Assembly (NCBI GenBank): GCA_007922305.1
Contig: ML677374.1
Location: 13,511,511 to 13,575,510 of the forward strand
Reading direction: 5' to 3'
Source of the DNA: Dermatemys mawii
Lineage: Eukaryota; Chordata; Testudines; Dermatemydidae
Length of the DNA: 64,000 nucleotides
How positions within the stretch are numbered: position 1 is the first letter of the stretch; each line of letters starts with the position of its first letter. Position numbers and translations under genes: made by a program. The notes beneath the pieces were generated by a model, which worked only from the letters and a program-made list of their open reading frames with translations, was not told the origin of the DNA and made no database searches. Below are positions 46,293-60,117 of the stretch, in pieces.

Positions 46293-49200
46293 ATATATTC
46301 ATCTTGTGGGGAAAAAAAGAGTTCAGATAAAGAATAATCATCCTCTTGAACTCTTCCCATTCAGTAACAGGACTGGGAGGGCAAGACAGAGCACCTGGGT
46401 CTGAACTTCAGAACACAAAGGGAGAAATAGAAATAAATGTCCCTGAAATATGTTATGGTCAGGTCAATGTGAGATCAAATGCTTTTCCCTGTGTGTTAGG
46501 AGTTTCAGATGGAAGATGTGCCACATCAAAGTCCGGTGGAGGATTGTGTTCTTGTGATTTTAAAAAAAAGAAAAATGAGAAGGATGCCTGGAAGTGTGGT
46601 TTTTGTAATTAAAGAACACCGCCTGCCCTACTTTATTAATTGGAATATGGGAAATAATCTGTCAGTGTGGTGGGGAGTTTTGGGAATAGGACAGATGGAG
46701 CTGGTGTGCATTTTCAATCAAAGCACATGAAAATTAACATACAGAAAGATTTTTCTTTTTTTCGCTAGATTACTTATGCTTGATATTTTTTTTCAAAGGC
46801 TCAAATTAAGCCTGTTTTGTATCTCTGTGCCTCAGGAAAGAAGAAAAGACAGACAATTTATAGTGTTTATAGCTGTGGAATTTCAACCCCCACCTCTTCC
46901 ATGTCCTTTTATTTTAATACTGAAAGATCATTCCAGTCTAAAAAGGATTTCAAGAGACTTTTCTGTGAAGAGAGAACATCAGTGGATTGAAAAGCAATCA
47001 GAAAATTAAAATTAAAAATCCCCCAAATAAAGTTTTTATTAAATACTTATTTTGATAGATAACGCCATAGGGCTATATCCAGCTAGGTGGCATTTCTTTT
47101 CAGGGTAGCTGTTCAGGTACCACAGCCTACTGCAGATACTGAAGCCCTATTTTGATGGCTTACTTGAGAGTTAAGTAGTGTAGAAAAGATTTGTGCAGCT
47201 CTATAGTTAAAAGTGAGGCCACAGAGATTCAGCCGGTGCCCCTCTACCTCAGTGGCTGTAGAAGACTTCACTCTTTTTGAGATGAGATTTTCAAAAGAGT
47301 TGGTCTGACTCTGGTCCCCCAGAAGTTAGCTGTACAACTCTCATGGACCATTCTGTTGTTCTTAGCTTTTAATAAAACCTGTTTTTTGTACAGGAAGCTG
47401 GGGTTAAATGAACACAACAGCATCCCTTGAATTTTAATTTTTTGTCTCTATTTTTTTTTTTTAAAGTTTCCAATTTTATGAAGAGAGATGATTAAAGCAA
47501 AAGCAATGAATATGCAAATCTGTATGTATGTATAATAAAAGGGATAGCAAAATACAGATTACTACATCTTGTGAGAAAATACATTCTTCTTTATAAAAAA
47601 TGCTCTTTTTGATGAAAGATATTTTAGTGAGAAAACCTGCATTTTTGTCAAAAATTTTCAGGTTGTTGAAATAACCAGGTTATTCCCCCACTGCCCTGTG
47701 TTTTTGACAAAAACACAAAACCTTCTACTACAAAGTCAGACAATAATTAAAAGTGTTATTCAAGGAAACTAACCCATTCTTGCCCCCTCTCCCCAAACTC
47801 TACAAATTATGTACCATTTCCAATGCAGCCAGCAGGCTGAACTGTTAATACTCAAACTCTGATCTGCTCCCCACTAATCGTCCAATTTGATTTGAGTCAG
47901 AGCTGTTCACCTAACTTCAAATACATAGATTTTTCCACTAATTTACAGTGTAAAGAAATACTGGACCAGGATTCAACCCCCAGTCACATTCCATGCAACT
48001 TCACTGAAATTAAGGCCTGTTTCACCAGATCCAGCAACTGGGCCAGTCTATGAACTCAGTACCTGTTACTCTGGTGGAAAGAGTACTTTATAAGTGACAC
48101 ACTTTATAGTTAATCTAAGGCCTGATGGAAAGGCTATAGAAGTCAACAGTAGCCTTTCCATTGACTTAAATGGGCCATAGATTTGGCTCCATAGGATTAA
48201 GAGGGTCTTAAGTATTGCACAAGCTTGTGCTTGACCTCTAAGACAAGGGTGTATTTCACCCAGCTACATCAATCATTAAACTTATATCGCTAAGTCTCTC
48301 GCCTCCTTGCCACTCCCATCAAGGGTTCCTAAGTGTTTTCCTATCTATTGCATTTGCCATCTCTAAAGCATGCCATCTGCACGCAATGCTGGCCAAGCAG
48401 ACAGAAAGCAGTCAACAAAGGCAGCATTTTGTTATTTCTGTGCGTGGCCTATCAGCAGTTGTAAATACTTCTTGGAAGATAAAGTAGCTGTGTGTTTAAC
48501 TGCAAACTGTGTCTTTCTCCTACGTCTCTGAACTGCAGGTAGTTTAAAAAACTGGGCAGGAGACTGAACTAGTCTAACAGGGAACAGGAAAGAGTTGGGA
48601 GAAATCCCTGCAAGATATTTCCTGCAATACCTTCTCCCAAGTGCTTTTACATGTGGGCTTTGACTTCTGAAAGTTTGTCACAACAAAGCTAGTCCCCACA
48701 ATGGGCCTACCTATAGCCAAGAGGCTACAATATTGCCTGCTTCACCGCTAGCAGGTGTTGACACCAGAGATGCAGCGCTGAGAAGTCCAAGGCTGACCTT
48801 GAAAAGACAGGATGGGAAATCAACTTGTTCTAAATCAAGATGGGGCAAAGCTGAGATGGGAACTTCACAGGCAAGCCCATGTGGGCAATAATTCATTAAA
48901 GTTCAAATAGAGAAAAGCAACAAACTTTGTTTGGGTTGGTGGATTAAATTCTGAAAGATGGAATAAAGCTGATGACTTAAAATCAATAAAGCGTAATCTC
49001 TGTATTACAGGAAGCAACTGAGATAATTCCCAGATAGAGCTCCAGAGGATCTTTAATTGCACACACAGCAAAACAAATCTCACCGTTTTTTATGCTCCTT
49101 CAAATATGTAGTTTGAGGTCTGTCCATACTTCCCTTTGACACATTCTAGTTACTTGCAAAACAGTTTCATGGAGGAAAAACACCAACACATTCTTCAGGC

Positions 49201-50440
49201 TCTAATTCCCCTAGCTGGATGTCATTCTAACTGGAACACTGACTCCGGGATGTTTGAACTACCCACCCATTGCTTTGCATTCATCCATTTCCCAAACCAC
49301 CGTAAAGAAGAGCTGTGACTATGTACTGCAAAGGAGGGAGTAGGTTGGTAGCCAAAAATTAAAAGCGCTCTGCAGTGAATGCTGGATGTTTGTGACCAAA
49401 TCCAGACAGGTCTTTGGGCAGAGTTAAATGCTTCACTTCAGTAAGGACAGAAGTTTGGAACCAAGAGTCCCCAAATGTTACTTTTAGGAGACGGAATGGG
49501 CAGATAGCTCCTTAGGAGACGGCCTGTATATGCTTAGGATTTAGCAAATGATGGTCTGCAGTTGGGGAAATGCAGCCACACCAATCTGCCAGCGCAGGCT
49601 CGGAAAGTCCTGTTTTGCACCAACTGGGCTTACTGCTGCTTGAAGCCAGTGTAAGCTCAACAAGTACAAACTGCAGCTTTCCTTCTGTGCACTTGGGGTT
49701 TTTTCACTAGCACAGGTTATCCCACTTGCTGGCCATCCATGGCTGAATCAGGGCTGGTGCCAAGTACAGAACAAGCCCTGCTGTTTGTAAAAAGGCTCTA
49801 AGGGGAAGGACCAGAACTAGACCCAAAGAAGGAGTTAATTGTCTTCAAATGGGCCTTGAACAGCTAGGGGGCTAGACAAGTGCCACCCTTGAGAGAACAG
49901 TACCCAGTTGTTCCAAGAAAACAACTGACAAGAATCAGAGGGGCATCTTGAAGGTGGAAATTGTATTTTTAAAAGCTATTTAAAAAAAAGCAGCAAGAGT
50001 ACTCAGACGTATTGAGGAGTCGGGTGATGAAGAATGAAATACCCCCGCTGCACTCATTCAGATTTACAGCTGGAGCAAGGAGCAGATCTGCCATAGGAAC
50101 CTGCTCCATTCCTGACAGATGGTCCCTGGTTTTGAGGTTCAAAGCCCCTTGAATGCTTTCCATCATGAGTGCCCAGAGGGGTTTAGAACGTGCGCACAGA
50201 AAGGAAGGAATAAGCTTGGTTTCCAAGTTTAGTGATCCCTTCCTATGGGATTTCCTATGGTCTGTTTGTTCCTATTTTTCCTTTAAAGTTTCATGCCAAA
50301 TAAAAGCAGTAACTGAAAAAAGTGGGGGATGAGACGCAAGCTCTTCCTGCAACTACGATATCATCTCTAGACTTATTCAACCAGCTACTATTTTATCTCA
50401 CCATAAGAGCTGCACTTCGTATTCAGCCAGCACAGCACCA
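46293..50440. other. Intronic sequence, no exon seen
   Basis: A fold-back remnant lies at about 48116-48190 (GCCTGATGGAAAGGCTATAG facing CCTTTCCATTGACTTAAATG). No phase-compatible exon with homology was recognised. ORFs are isolated and unsupported. Confidence 0.4.
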
Positions 50441-50447
50441 CCTGGGG

Positions 50448-50690
50448 TACGTCTATACTGCAATTAGACACCCATGGCTGGCCTGGGCCAGCTGATTCAG
50501 GCTCATGGGGCTAAGAGGATGTTTAATTGCAAGGTAGCCATTTGGGCTCTGTGATCCTCCCACCTTGCAGGGTCCTAGAGCCTGGGCTCCAGCCCAAGCC
50601 TCTACACCACAATTAAACAGCCCCTTAGCCCAAGCTCTGCGAGCCCGAGTCGGATGGTACAGGCCAGCGGCTGGTGTTTAACTGCAGTGT
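50448..50690. repeat. Fold-back MITE with TACGTCTA ends
   Basis: GGGGCTAAGAGGATGTTTAA with TTGC is inverted as CAATTAAACAGCCCCTTAGC. The outer GGGTACGTCTATACTGCAAT faces CTGCAGTGTAGTTCA. The whole unit is close to self-complementary. Confidence 0.7.
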
Positions 50691-51298
50691 AGTTCATTCC
50701 TCTAATGATCAGAAGGGGAGAAACTGGAACTCTGGGCAATACCCATTATATTAAGTTCCAGTAATTTGTGGTCTTCCTCCACCATACACACTGTTACTCC
50801 ATGTATATATCCATGGACAGGGGATGCTCCATTCCCTTTTTGCTGCCTAATACTTCATGCAAGTAAATAACAGTCCTTCAGGACGTGCAAGCAACCCACA
50901 GATGAATCTATGACTCTCTTGTTTTTATGATAGATCCTCTGTTTATCCAGCAGCAATGCTCATTCACTCCCATCCAAGAACCTTCTTCTCTACTGCATCT
51001 GCTAGCTAACAGTAACAGATATTGAACAGGGTCCTAGATTAGCATTTTAAAAATGCGGGAAGTTTAAAGGAAATACCGCCAGCATAAAAATGGGAATTAG
51101 GAGCCAGCTGTCCACATCCGGGTGCCATGGATCTCTACCCAATTCACCAAACAAGCAAGGCTTGGACCACATTCAATGAGAAATTAGGGCAACGGCAACT
51201 TTTCCCACACTGGTGAATTGAGCGCATCATGTAACTTCCTGACTGACAATACATACTTAGACATTGCACTGCTTAGGCAAATAGGCATCTCCTCTTAC

Positions 51299-51327
51299 CA
51301 GGTTTGGGGATGAGTCCTTGAAAAGGC
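51299..51327 (-). CDS. GTF2IRD1: GTF2IRD1 29-nt micro-exon PFQGLIPKP
   Basis: This very short exon is flanked by ATTTTCCAG and G|GTAAGA. It encodes PFQGLIPKP, the linker between repeats 4 and 5 in vertebrates. It is shorter than any entry expected from ORF scanning and was found by following phase and homology. An 18.4-kb intron follows it, so its correct inclusion depends on distant splice sites. Confidence 0.93.
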
Positions 51328-51537
51328 CTGGAAAATATAAGGAGAAAAGAATACTTAGAATGAAGCCAAGGCAGAAAGAAGTATGCCTACATGGGTGATT
51401 GCTGTGAACAGCAATTATACTTGTTAGTCATTATTTGCTAGTTAGTGACGAGGCCCCAATCCGATGGATGCTGTTCTAACATATAAAGACATTGTCCCTG
51501 CTCTGATGATCCTGTATTTCATCTAAAACACAATGCA

Positions 51538-51780
51538 AGAGAGGCAGTGTGGTCCAAAGGGAAAAAAAGTACTGGGATTCAGGAGGTTGGGTGCTCTTCC
51601 CAGCTCTGTTACTGATGCATTGTGTGACTCTGGACAAGTTGCTTCCTTTCTCTCTTTCCACTCCCTCCCTTTGTCTGTCTTTTCTTTTTAGACAGTGACC
51701 TCATCAGGACCAGGACCCTTTGTCACTACATATACGTGCAGGATCTAGCACAATGGGACCCTGGGCTTCTAGGCACTACT
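51538..51780 (+). repeat. tRNA-derived SINE
   Basis: AGGCAGTGTGGTCCAAAGGG, CCCAGCTCTGTTACTGATGC and GTGTGACTCTGGACAAGTTG form a MIR-like reptile SINE. Its tail reads CTAGCACAATGGGACCCTGG. Confidence 0.65.
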
Positions 51781-51789
51781 CTCTTGTAT

Positions 51790-52235
51790 TGCACTTTTCA
51801 TCCATAGATCTCGAAGAGCTTCACAAGGGAGGCCAGCATCGTTATCTCCACTTTGCAGATGGGGAAACTGAGGGTATGATCGATCCACCAGGGGTTGATT
51901 TATCGCGTCTAGTCTAGACATGATAAATCAATCCCAGAGCGCTTTCCTGTCGATTCCTGTCCTCTACCGCCAGGAGAGGCGCAGTCAATGGGGGAGTGGC
52001 AGCAGTTGACTCACTGCAGCAAAGATGCTGCGATAAGTCGATCTAAGTACGTCGACTTCAGCTACGTTATTCTCGTAGCTGAAGTTGCTTATCTTAGATC
52101 AATCCCTCCCCACCTCCTGCATAGTATTGACCAGAGACAAAGGGAGATGAAACAACCTATGCAAGGTCACCTAGTGACAGAGCTGGGAAAAGAAGCCCCA
52201 GGTCTCCACAGTCCCTAGTCATTCAGCCACCCTGC
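51790..52235 (-). repeat. Second SINE, split by a hairpin-rich insertion
   Basis: GCAGATGGGGAAACTGAGGG (to 51876) and CAAGGTCACCTAGTGACAGA (from about 52165) belong to one SINE in reverse orientation. It ends in a tRNA-like head near 52235. About 250 bp of unrelated sequence separates the halves. Confidence 0.6.
51877..52130. mobile_element. Unnamed hairpin-rich inserted element
   Basis: It starts near ATCGATCCACCAGGGGTTGA. One hairpin joins 51895-51912 and 51913-51931 (TTGATTTATC with GTCTAG arms). A second joins 52055-52066 and 52074-52085 (ACTTCAGCTACG, perfect 12-bp arms) and extends outward through GATCTAAG. I recognise it as a recurring reptile repeat but cannot name the family. Confidence 0.6.
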
Positions 52236-52920
52236 CTGCATTCTCAGGCGTTAGCAGGGTTCTGAGCCCCAGCCCACTGAAGTCAACATTAATCTTTCCC
52301 TTGATACCACATCTTTCCCTTGTTTTCTGCAAGCTTTGGAGCAGGCCCTTGTTGCACAGTGTCTGACCGACCCAACTCCTCTGAGAGGGGGTTTATTTAA
52401 AACAAACCCCAACAAACAAATGCAGTTATACCCTTCCCGAAGCTGCCACTGACCCCAGCCATTGCTGATTGGCTGATTTCCTGGAAGCCACACAGCTGGA
52501 GCGACACACAACCCAATTGACCCAGTATAGCTTGTTGTAATAATCCCCGGCCCTGCCCCGCCACACCACACGTGCACATACCCTACAACATTCAACAGGA
52601 AGCACTCCTCAGTGATTTCTCATTAGAGACTTGGCACCCTGCGGTGACAGAAGACCAAGGGTGACTTTTTCATTCCTGTGATATTTACACCAAGGTCCTT
52701 ATTTTTAATATTATCTGCCCCCCTTTTGCAGGCAACAACTGAACAGAAAAGAAGGGGAAAGGGAGGAGAAACCTATATTTTATAGCTCACTTCTTTCCGT
52801 CCAATTGTTAACTGCCAGCTTAATTATTGTCTCTCAGCAGGATGGAAGTGTGTCATTATAGTGTATTTATAGCCTCTCCCTGGAGCGGGACCGGCAGCAC
52901 ATGTGATGGATTTAGCTTCA

Positions 52921-53283
<363 letters not shown>

Positions 53284-53789
53284 TCAACTCCTGTTCTTCC
53301 ACACACGTGTAAAATCTCCCACCTCCCCCTACCCAAAGTGCACAGTCGAGTACAGAACCAAATGTGCGAGCCGCTTAACGGAGCATGTCAATCTTTAGAT
53401 CAAGGACCAACATTTTCAGGCCATCACCATGGGGATGATCATAAGGGAATGGTCCTGAGGCAAGGAGTGAACGCAGAGAGCCACAGTGAAGAGCTGATGA
53501 AGCAAAGGAGAGAGAATTAGGGAGCTAAAGCTACAAAAAAGGAAAAAAGATGAAGGGCATCCTAAGCTGGTGATCATACAGTACACTAGGAAGGGTGGAA
53601 AGGGAAATGTCATTCACTCTGGGACAATATTTGGGGCAATTTCCATTCTATTTTCCTTCCCCCAGTCCAGCCGCAGGAGTAAGGCCAGCAACTTCCTCCC
53701 AAGAAATTGCAATCACATGTTGGATGGGAGAGACTGGGTTACATTGGGTAGACTGCCTATGCTCTTTGGACTATGCTCCCTACATTAGG

Positions 53790-53930
53790 GAGGAAGGAAG
53801 GTCCAATGGTTAGGGCACTAGCCTGCCACTTGGGAGACCTCCGTTCAGGTCTCTGTTCCACCACAGACCTCCCCGTGTGACCTTGGCAATCACCTACTCC
53901 TGTCTCAGTTCCCGATCTACAGAGAATGGC
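53790..53930 (+). repeat. tRNA-derived SINE
   Basis: GGTCCAATGGTTAGGGCACT, GTTCAGGTCTCTGTTCCACC and GTGTGACCTTGGCAATC give a clear tRNA-like head and a MIR-like core. It is not a functional tRNA gene. Confidence 0.7.
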
Positions 53931-54536
53931 ACAGTGGTGTTGGGGTGGTGCTCAGTCTAGTAATGGGGGCCAAGACACATTGCCAAGGAAACACACAGGC
54001 AGACAGAAAGGACCTGCCTCCAAAATGCCCTACTCAGTGCCTGATACTCTTGGTTTATACTCATTCCAGTCCTCCCCTCCCCTACACACTCTTCTCTCCA
54101 CCCCTAGCACCTGGAGTTCAGATGCATCTTCCTGACTCTACAATGCTCTGCTAATAAAACTACCATCTTCATCCTTCAAGGTGGGGGGAAGAGGAGGTTG
54201 AATCTGTCTAGGAACTGCAAGCAGCATTAACAAACGATGCATGCTCCCTATCACAAGAATCGTTCCTGCTGAGTAAGAGCCACCTATACTACCAAAGCCT
54301 TCAACAAAAGCCACTTCCTTCCCTCCTCAGAGAACAGAAACACCATTCTGTTCTAATCCATGCTCAAGTGCCATGTCCCACATGTGACCCTCAGAAAACA
54401 ACTGCTCTAAATGCAAAGGGGAAAGACTTGATAGCCTCTCTCTGGGTGGTTTCATAAACAGAAATTCAGCGGGACAGTGAGATGCAAAAGGGAGAAGACA
54501 CAGAGAAGGGAAAGATTCGGGGAAAAAAGAAAATCA

Positions 54537-54653
<117 letters not shown>

Positions 54654-55515
54654 TTATGGACTTTGGCTGTTCAGTTAAAAGGCACTGTGACTTTTAAGTA
54701 ATACAATTTTCTAATTATAGGAAAGCCCTCATCTAGCAATTAACCAGTCCCTAGAGTAGGCCATTCACAGTCCTTAAAAACCAAAATAGTTTCAGCAGAA
54801 ATAGATATTTTTATCCTGTTCTCCAAGAATGCCGAGCAACAGTTGCATTACAGCTGAGATTCAATCATCGTAATTACTGACATTCCACAAAACAACATAA
54901 ACCTCAAGCCACGCTCTGCAAAAGGCAGGGAGCGTTCTCAACGGATGCTCTAAGATGATGCGTTCTGCAGAAGAGGTCCTGAAGAAGTCAGGGACTTGGC
55001 TACTGCAATCAGCCATGGTGCTCAAGAATTAGCGAACCAAGGAGGCAGGGATGTTGTGGACATCTCTGACAGATGTTTCCCAGGGAGAAGATGGAGCTAT
55101 AGAATATTTGGATCATGAGTTACACCAATTTACTCCAAATGAGGATCTGACCCTTGGTGTCCTGGGTCCTCTGTACTGCTTCTAACTCACCCTTTGTGTG
55201 CCATTCGGGAAGGTCTGACACATCCATAGGAAAATGAGGATGTATCAACATTTTTACATTAGGACCTAAATGAGTCTCCTATTCAGGCCACATGCATCTG
55301 TTGTGATGATGTGCAAACTGATGGGGGGACCCTTTTATTAGAGCTGAACAGGCACTGGTGGAGATGCATTGTCCAGGGAAGCCACCAGGTAGATAACAGC
55401 TGCTGCCGGTGCACAAGTCCCCATGGACAACTCCCCAAACCTCTAGCAGAGCACTGTGCAGATTTACCAGCACTCCCTTGCACTGGCAATGAGGAACGAA
55501 CCAGCAGCCCCTTGT

Positions 55516-55610
55516 GACAAAGAGTCCTGTGGCACCTTAAAGACTAACTAAAATTTTAGAGCATAAGCTTTTGTGGGTTAATACCCACTTCGTCGGATGC
55601 ATGCAGTGGA
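55516..55610. mobile_element. Short retroposon fragment with 13-bp duplications
   Basis: GAGTCCTGTGGCACCTTAAA and GCATAAGCTTTTGTGGGTTA with CCCACTTCGTCGGATGCATG are a repeat widespread in reptiles. AGCAGCCCCTTGT before (55503-55515) and AGTAGCCCCTTGT after (55611-55623) are a 13-bp target duplication. A third copy of the 13-mer stands at 55633-55645. Confidence 0.7.
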
Positions 55611-55845
55611 AGTAGCCCCTTGTCATGCATGCAGCAGCCCCTTGTCAGCAATATCCTAGGCACTTTGTCACCTTCTACACTACCAACAGGGCAAGTGTTT
55701 ATCCCCTGATAAACCAGAGCAGTGATAAGTCAGACACGGGAAAACTCAGAAAGTCCCAGTGCCACCACAAACAGTTCCTTTGTGAGGGCTCTGAGGGCTG
55801 CGTCTACACTAAGAGCTAGGGGCATGATTCTCCTGCTCACACGCA

Positions 55846-55853
55846 AGCGCGCA

Positions 55854-55884
<31 letters not shown>
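55846..55884. repeat. (CA)n microsatellite
   Basis: GCGCACGCGC followed by about 26 bp of pure ACAC. Confidence 0.9.
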
Positions 55885-57460
55885 GCTCTCTTCAGGCTAA
55901 TGCAACTATAAAGAGCAGTGTAGCTGGAAGAATACCGGTAGCAGCAGCTGAGGCACAGCTCAGGTATGTACTCGGCACAGCTAAAGCAATGTCTTCGCTG
56001 CCCCCACCCAGGTTAACGCAGCAGCACTGCTATTTATACTCATGCTGGCTCGATGAGTCCCTTGGGCGTCCCAGTCCCAAACCAGATCACCATGTGGTTT
56101 ACTATTAGCTCCATTCACATTCCAACTACCCCACTAACGCATCCACCTACTTCTACCAAGTCCGAGTTCAGATTGGCACAAAAGATTCAGATGGCATGTT
56201 AGAGGGCATGAGTGTTTGGCATTTCTTCTAGGAAAGGCAAATGGGCGCACTGGGGTGCTTACACTGGGTCTGAATTTGGTTGTGTGTGTAGCTAATTCCA
56301 AGTAATTGTTCATTCTAGGTCCGCACCACAGTTGATGGGGGGTCTTTCACGGATTTCAACAACTGCTGGATCAGGCCCTTCAGCTGCGAAGGTCTATGCG
56401 GTTTGCCAAGAAATAACGTGGCACTTGAAGATCTCTCAACGCTTGCCCCTCTCAAGGCTCTGTCTATACGGCGTGGTTTTAAAGCACCGCCGTTTCTCCT
56501 TTATAGGGCAGGGGATGCCATGACAATGCTACCAGAGGCTGGACATAGCGAGAAGTAAAAGCGGACTCTGTTCTGTGAGAAGGCCTCTGTGCACGAGACT
56601 TGGCAGCAAGTGTAATGCTGTTCCGGCGAGCGCTGCAGAGCTGAACGGTATGTATATAAGCAACAGGAGGGTTGAAAAACCCCCAAAAATGTAAACCCGG
56701 GGTTCAAGAGTATTTAGTTTTGTGCCTCGCAATTGCAGATTGAGAGATAAATAAGTCGTCTAATTATGGCATATTCCGGAATGCCTCTCAAACCCTCCGT
56801 GTCCACAGCTTGCCCAGACTTTGTCTCTTCCCTCCTTTTGATCCTTCCTGTCCTGCCTCCATACTAATTCCTCTGCCCTTTCCTGCCAGCCTCAGCTTTG
56901 GACCCTTCTTCCACCTGCCTGCTGAGCCTTTAAACCGCACTGTTGCCTGGAGTCTTTGCCACAGTCCTCTCCTCAATGACAATCCTTCCATACCGTCACA
57001 AGAACCGCGTGTTCGGTCTTCTACCAGATAGATCGCTAGCGCTCACCAGGGCAGCCAGGAGTCAGTTCTCTGCCCCACTGCAGACTGCGCGTCTGACAAA
57101 TCATTGTTATATCTGGGCCTCACCTTCCACATCTGGGAAATGGGGTGATAACACTTCTCTCTCTCCCTGCAGTGCTGTGCACATATATACATTAGTGATT
57201 GTGGCATGTGCCAACACTGTGCTGATGGGGCCACACTAGTACCTAGAGAGACAGAGGTTGGTTCCCATGCAGTAAATGTCACTGTACAAAGATATAGTAA
57301 CGAGAGCTGAATGAGAGGTATAGTACTGCCCTCTCATCTCCCCTCTCTTACCAGAGCCAAGTACATTCCAACCCCCCTGTGGTTTACAGAAGACTGGCAT
57401 GGAAAAGCTCTTTTAAATGCACTTCAGACTCACTGGAGATCTGTCCAGGCACTGCCCACT
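55885..57460. other. Intronic sequence, no exon seen
   Basis: It contains repeat-like text up to about 56060. No exon with homology was recognised between 54634 and 57466. Confidence 0.4.
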
Positions 57461-57465
57461 CTTAC

Positions 57466-57528
57466 CTTGAAAGCCCTGTCTCTTCACAGCTTCATCAACA
57501 AGGGAGTCACTGGAGTCTCTCTCGCCGG
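57466..57528 (-). CDS. GTF2IRD1: GTF2IRD1 linker exon before repeat 4
   Basis: This 63-nt exon encodes GERDSSDSLVDEAVKRQGFQ between TTTGCAG and G|GTAAGA. The intron separating it from the preceding exon is only 232 nt, the shortest in the window. The acidic and polar linker leads directly into ENYDTRLS of the next exon, as in other vertebrates. A human segment rich in proline in this linker has no counterpart here, so the acceptor used may differ between lineages. Confidence 0.88.
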
Positions 57529-57760
57529 CTGCAAAGACAAGGAAGCGTTAGGACTCCTTGAAGTGCAGCTGAAGCAACAACAAACAAGGATCTAATTTTC
57601 AGAGTAGCTGAGCATCCGCAGCCCAGTGCGCAGCACTCTGAGGAGTCAGGCCTAAAAGGCTAGAGAGGTAGGGGAAGGAATGCAGTGCTTTGGAAACGGT
57701 TTCCATTCCTTTCATGCTTCATTACCGAGGCCCAGGTTATCGTAAGTTTCAGAATCCTAC

Positions 57761-57819
57761 CCATAGCTCCTGGGCTGTCAGAAGTGGTCTCCTTCACTCC
57801 CTCAGCAAGAAGCTCTGGC
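57761..57819 (-). CDS. GTF2IRD1: GTF2IRD1 linker exon after repeat 3 (PELLAEGVKE)
   Basis: This 59-nt exon lies between TTTTCCAG and G|GTAGGA. It encodes PELLAEGVKETTSDSPGAM, matching the start of the linker after repeat 3. The acceptor phase completes the Arg codon left by the previous exon. The inter-repeat linker assembled here is somewhat shorter than the human form as I remember it. Confidence 0.88.
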
Positions 57820-58719
57820 CTGGAAAACATTGAAAATCAGGTGGAGAGTGAGTGAGGATCCATTCCTGTAAACCTTCATGTTCTTACTACTACAGGCTGT
57901 CACCTAGGATAAAACACTCCTGTACCCACGAACCCGACACACCCATCTGGCTAATGCAAATTTAAACCTCTTGCAGTACAACAGGGTAAGCTTGAAAATC
58001 ATTTTCATGCAGAAGAGTCTTCAGAGAGCCAGTGTAACATCCTATGGGATAAGATTAAGTTCAGAGCAGCTGAGTATCTTATATTGCACGCAAGTACAAT
58101 GCAGTTCCTCTCCACAGACAATGCAGTGCAGAAAAATTTATTTATGATAAAAATGAACCAGGATAGGACACTGGTACCTGTTACAAACCCCATACACAGG
58201 TGTCTAGAGTTCTACTACAGAGAACTAGATCTAAAGGAGTGGGACAGGTAAGAAGAAAAACCACAAATCCCAAATCCACTGTCAGTTTGCAGATCAAGTA
58301 TTGATTGGATGCCAACCAAATTCTGTGCCCGACTTTTTATTTTCCATGTCAGCTGTCATCCAGCCTTGCCTCCACTAGTCCCCTCATCTGCGAGGGAGAG
58401 GTTGTGCCCAAGAGCCGACTAGCACGTCACTAGCACTAATACCACTTCCTTAGCAAGCCAGAGGATCCAAAGCTTGGAATCATTCCGAGAGAGACAGTAA
58501 AAGGTGTTTGAGACATAAATACCACACATCTCTTGAATTCTGACCCTAAAAGCCTGTCGCTGGGCAGGACCAGAGAATATGTTCCAACTTCTTCTCTAGG
58601 ACCCCTCATCCAGTCAAGCTTAGATGTCTCATCAATTTATTTCATCTGGCGGTGGAAATAAAACACAATCTCAAATTGGATTTCTAAAAAGCAATAGGCT
58701 GCAATTATGCCATCTACAG

Positions 58720-58860
58720 CTGCGATTAAATCAGGTCATCTAAGATAAGAAGAGCCAGGCTGGATTAGCAGTTCGATGGGAGACCTCCACCTAAGGGAGT
58801 CAGATGCCAGCCTGCCATTGAAATTAACAGGGGTTATAAAATCTAATTCCCCTCGGTGAT
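58720..58860 (+). repeat. 5S rRNA-derived SINE fragment
   Basis: GCCAGGCTGGATTAGCAGTT followed by CGATGGGAGACCTCC parallels GGCCTGGTTAGTACTTGGAT and GGGAGACCGCC of 5S rRNA. This fits the head of an AmnSINE1-like SINE. Confidence 0.5.
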
Positions 58861-59895
58861 TTCCTCTATTTAATTCCACACTGCTATACCGTCCTGGCAT
58901 GGTGCTACAGAGCATTCAATTGCTAGAGGTGCAGCCTGTCACAAGAGATGTAAAACCAAGCCTCTGCCTGTTTGTGGTCACAGACTATCCAGTGCTTTCC
59001 TCAGCATTGACTTCAGCATTTATGGACAAATTGTAACTGCAGTTTCTACTGGATACAGGAGTCTTCTCTCCTTCCTGGCCTACACTGCTGGGTCAGGTTA
59101 CTGTCGGCTGCTTTAACAACTGTTCTCTTTTAGTTGTGGCTAAAAACTGATGCACGTGTCTGTCACGGTCCCCACACCCTCAAACACATCCTTGTTACTA
59201 GCGAAGATGGAACCTGGGAGGTTCAGCACTAAAAGCAATCTTCTACTGTTGGAGCCAAAGAAACAACTCCATCAGCTGGCAGCAACAGCAGACCTTTATC
59301 CTCTATATGCCCCAGCCACCAGATGAAGACCTAACATAACTCAGCCAGCAGGTTACACACATAAACAAATAGTTTTATACAAGCAGTCTGTACACAGCTT
59401 TGTTCTTATTCTGGAGGAAAGGCCTTATATAAGCACAAGACTGTCATGTAGCCTCACATCCTGCAAATTCAAATGCATCAATCCAGACTTCCAGGGAAGT
59501 TCTGCAGTCAGCTCTTCCCTCCAGGGAATGACTTTGGACTCCAATAGCAAGGACCTAAGTAGCAGTTGAACCAGAGGCTTGAAGGTGACAGGCTTAGTAT
59601 CTTATTACAAATCCTTTGAGTCAGGCAGTGCCACCCCTCCCCCCATGAAGCACGCGAGGAGGAGGACAACAATATCATTGCTTCCTTTGAGCAACTGTTC
59701 AAACAAAACAACCATTATATTGCTTTCGGAGGGAACATTCATTGCAGACAATCAAGCTCTGGATGTGTTCCAGGTAATTTATGGGGCACGGGTCTCTTCT
59801 TCGGAAGTAAAAGCACAAACAGTAGCATAAAGGTGCAGCCTCCCTGACAGGTTTGCAGATCCTGTACCAGTAAGAGGTTAACCAGACTTTTCTTA

Positions 59896-60117
<222 letters not shown>

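Noticed and set aside
53790..53930. tRNA-like sequence with apparent A and B boxes
   Set aside because: It cannot fold as a complete tRNA and continues into a SINE body; the same applies to 51538 and 62290.
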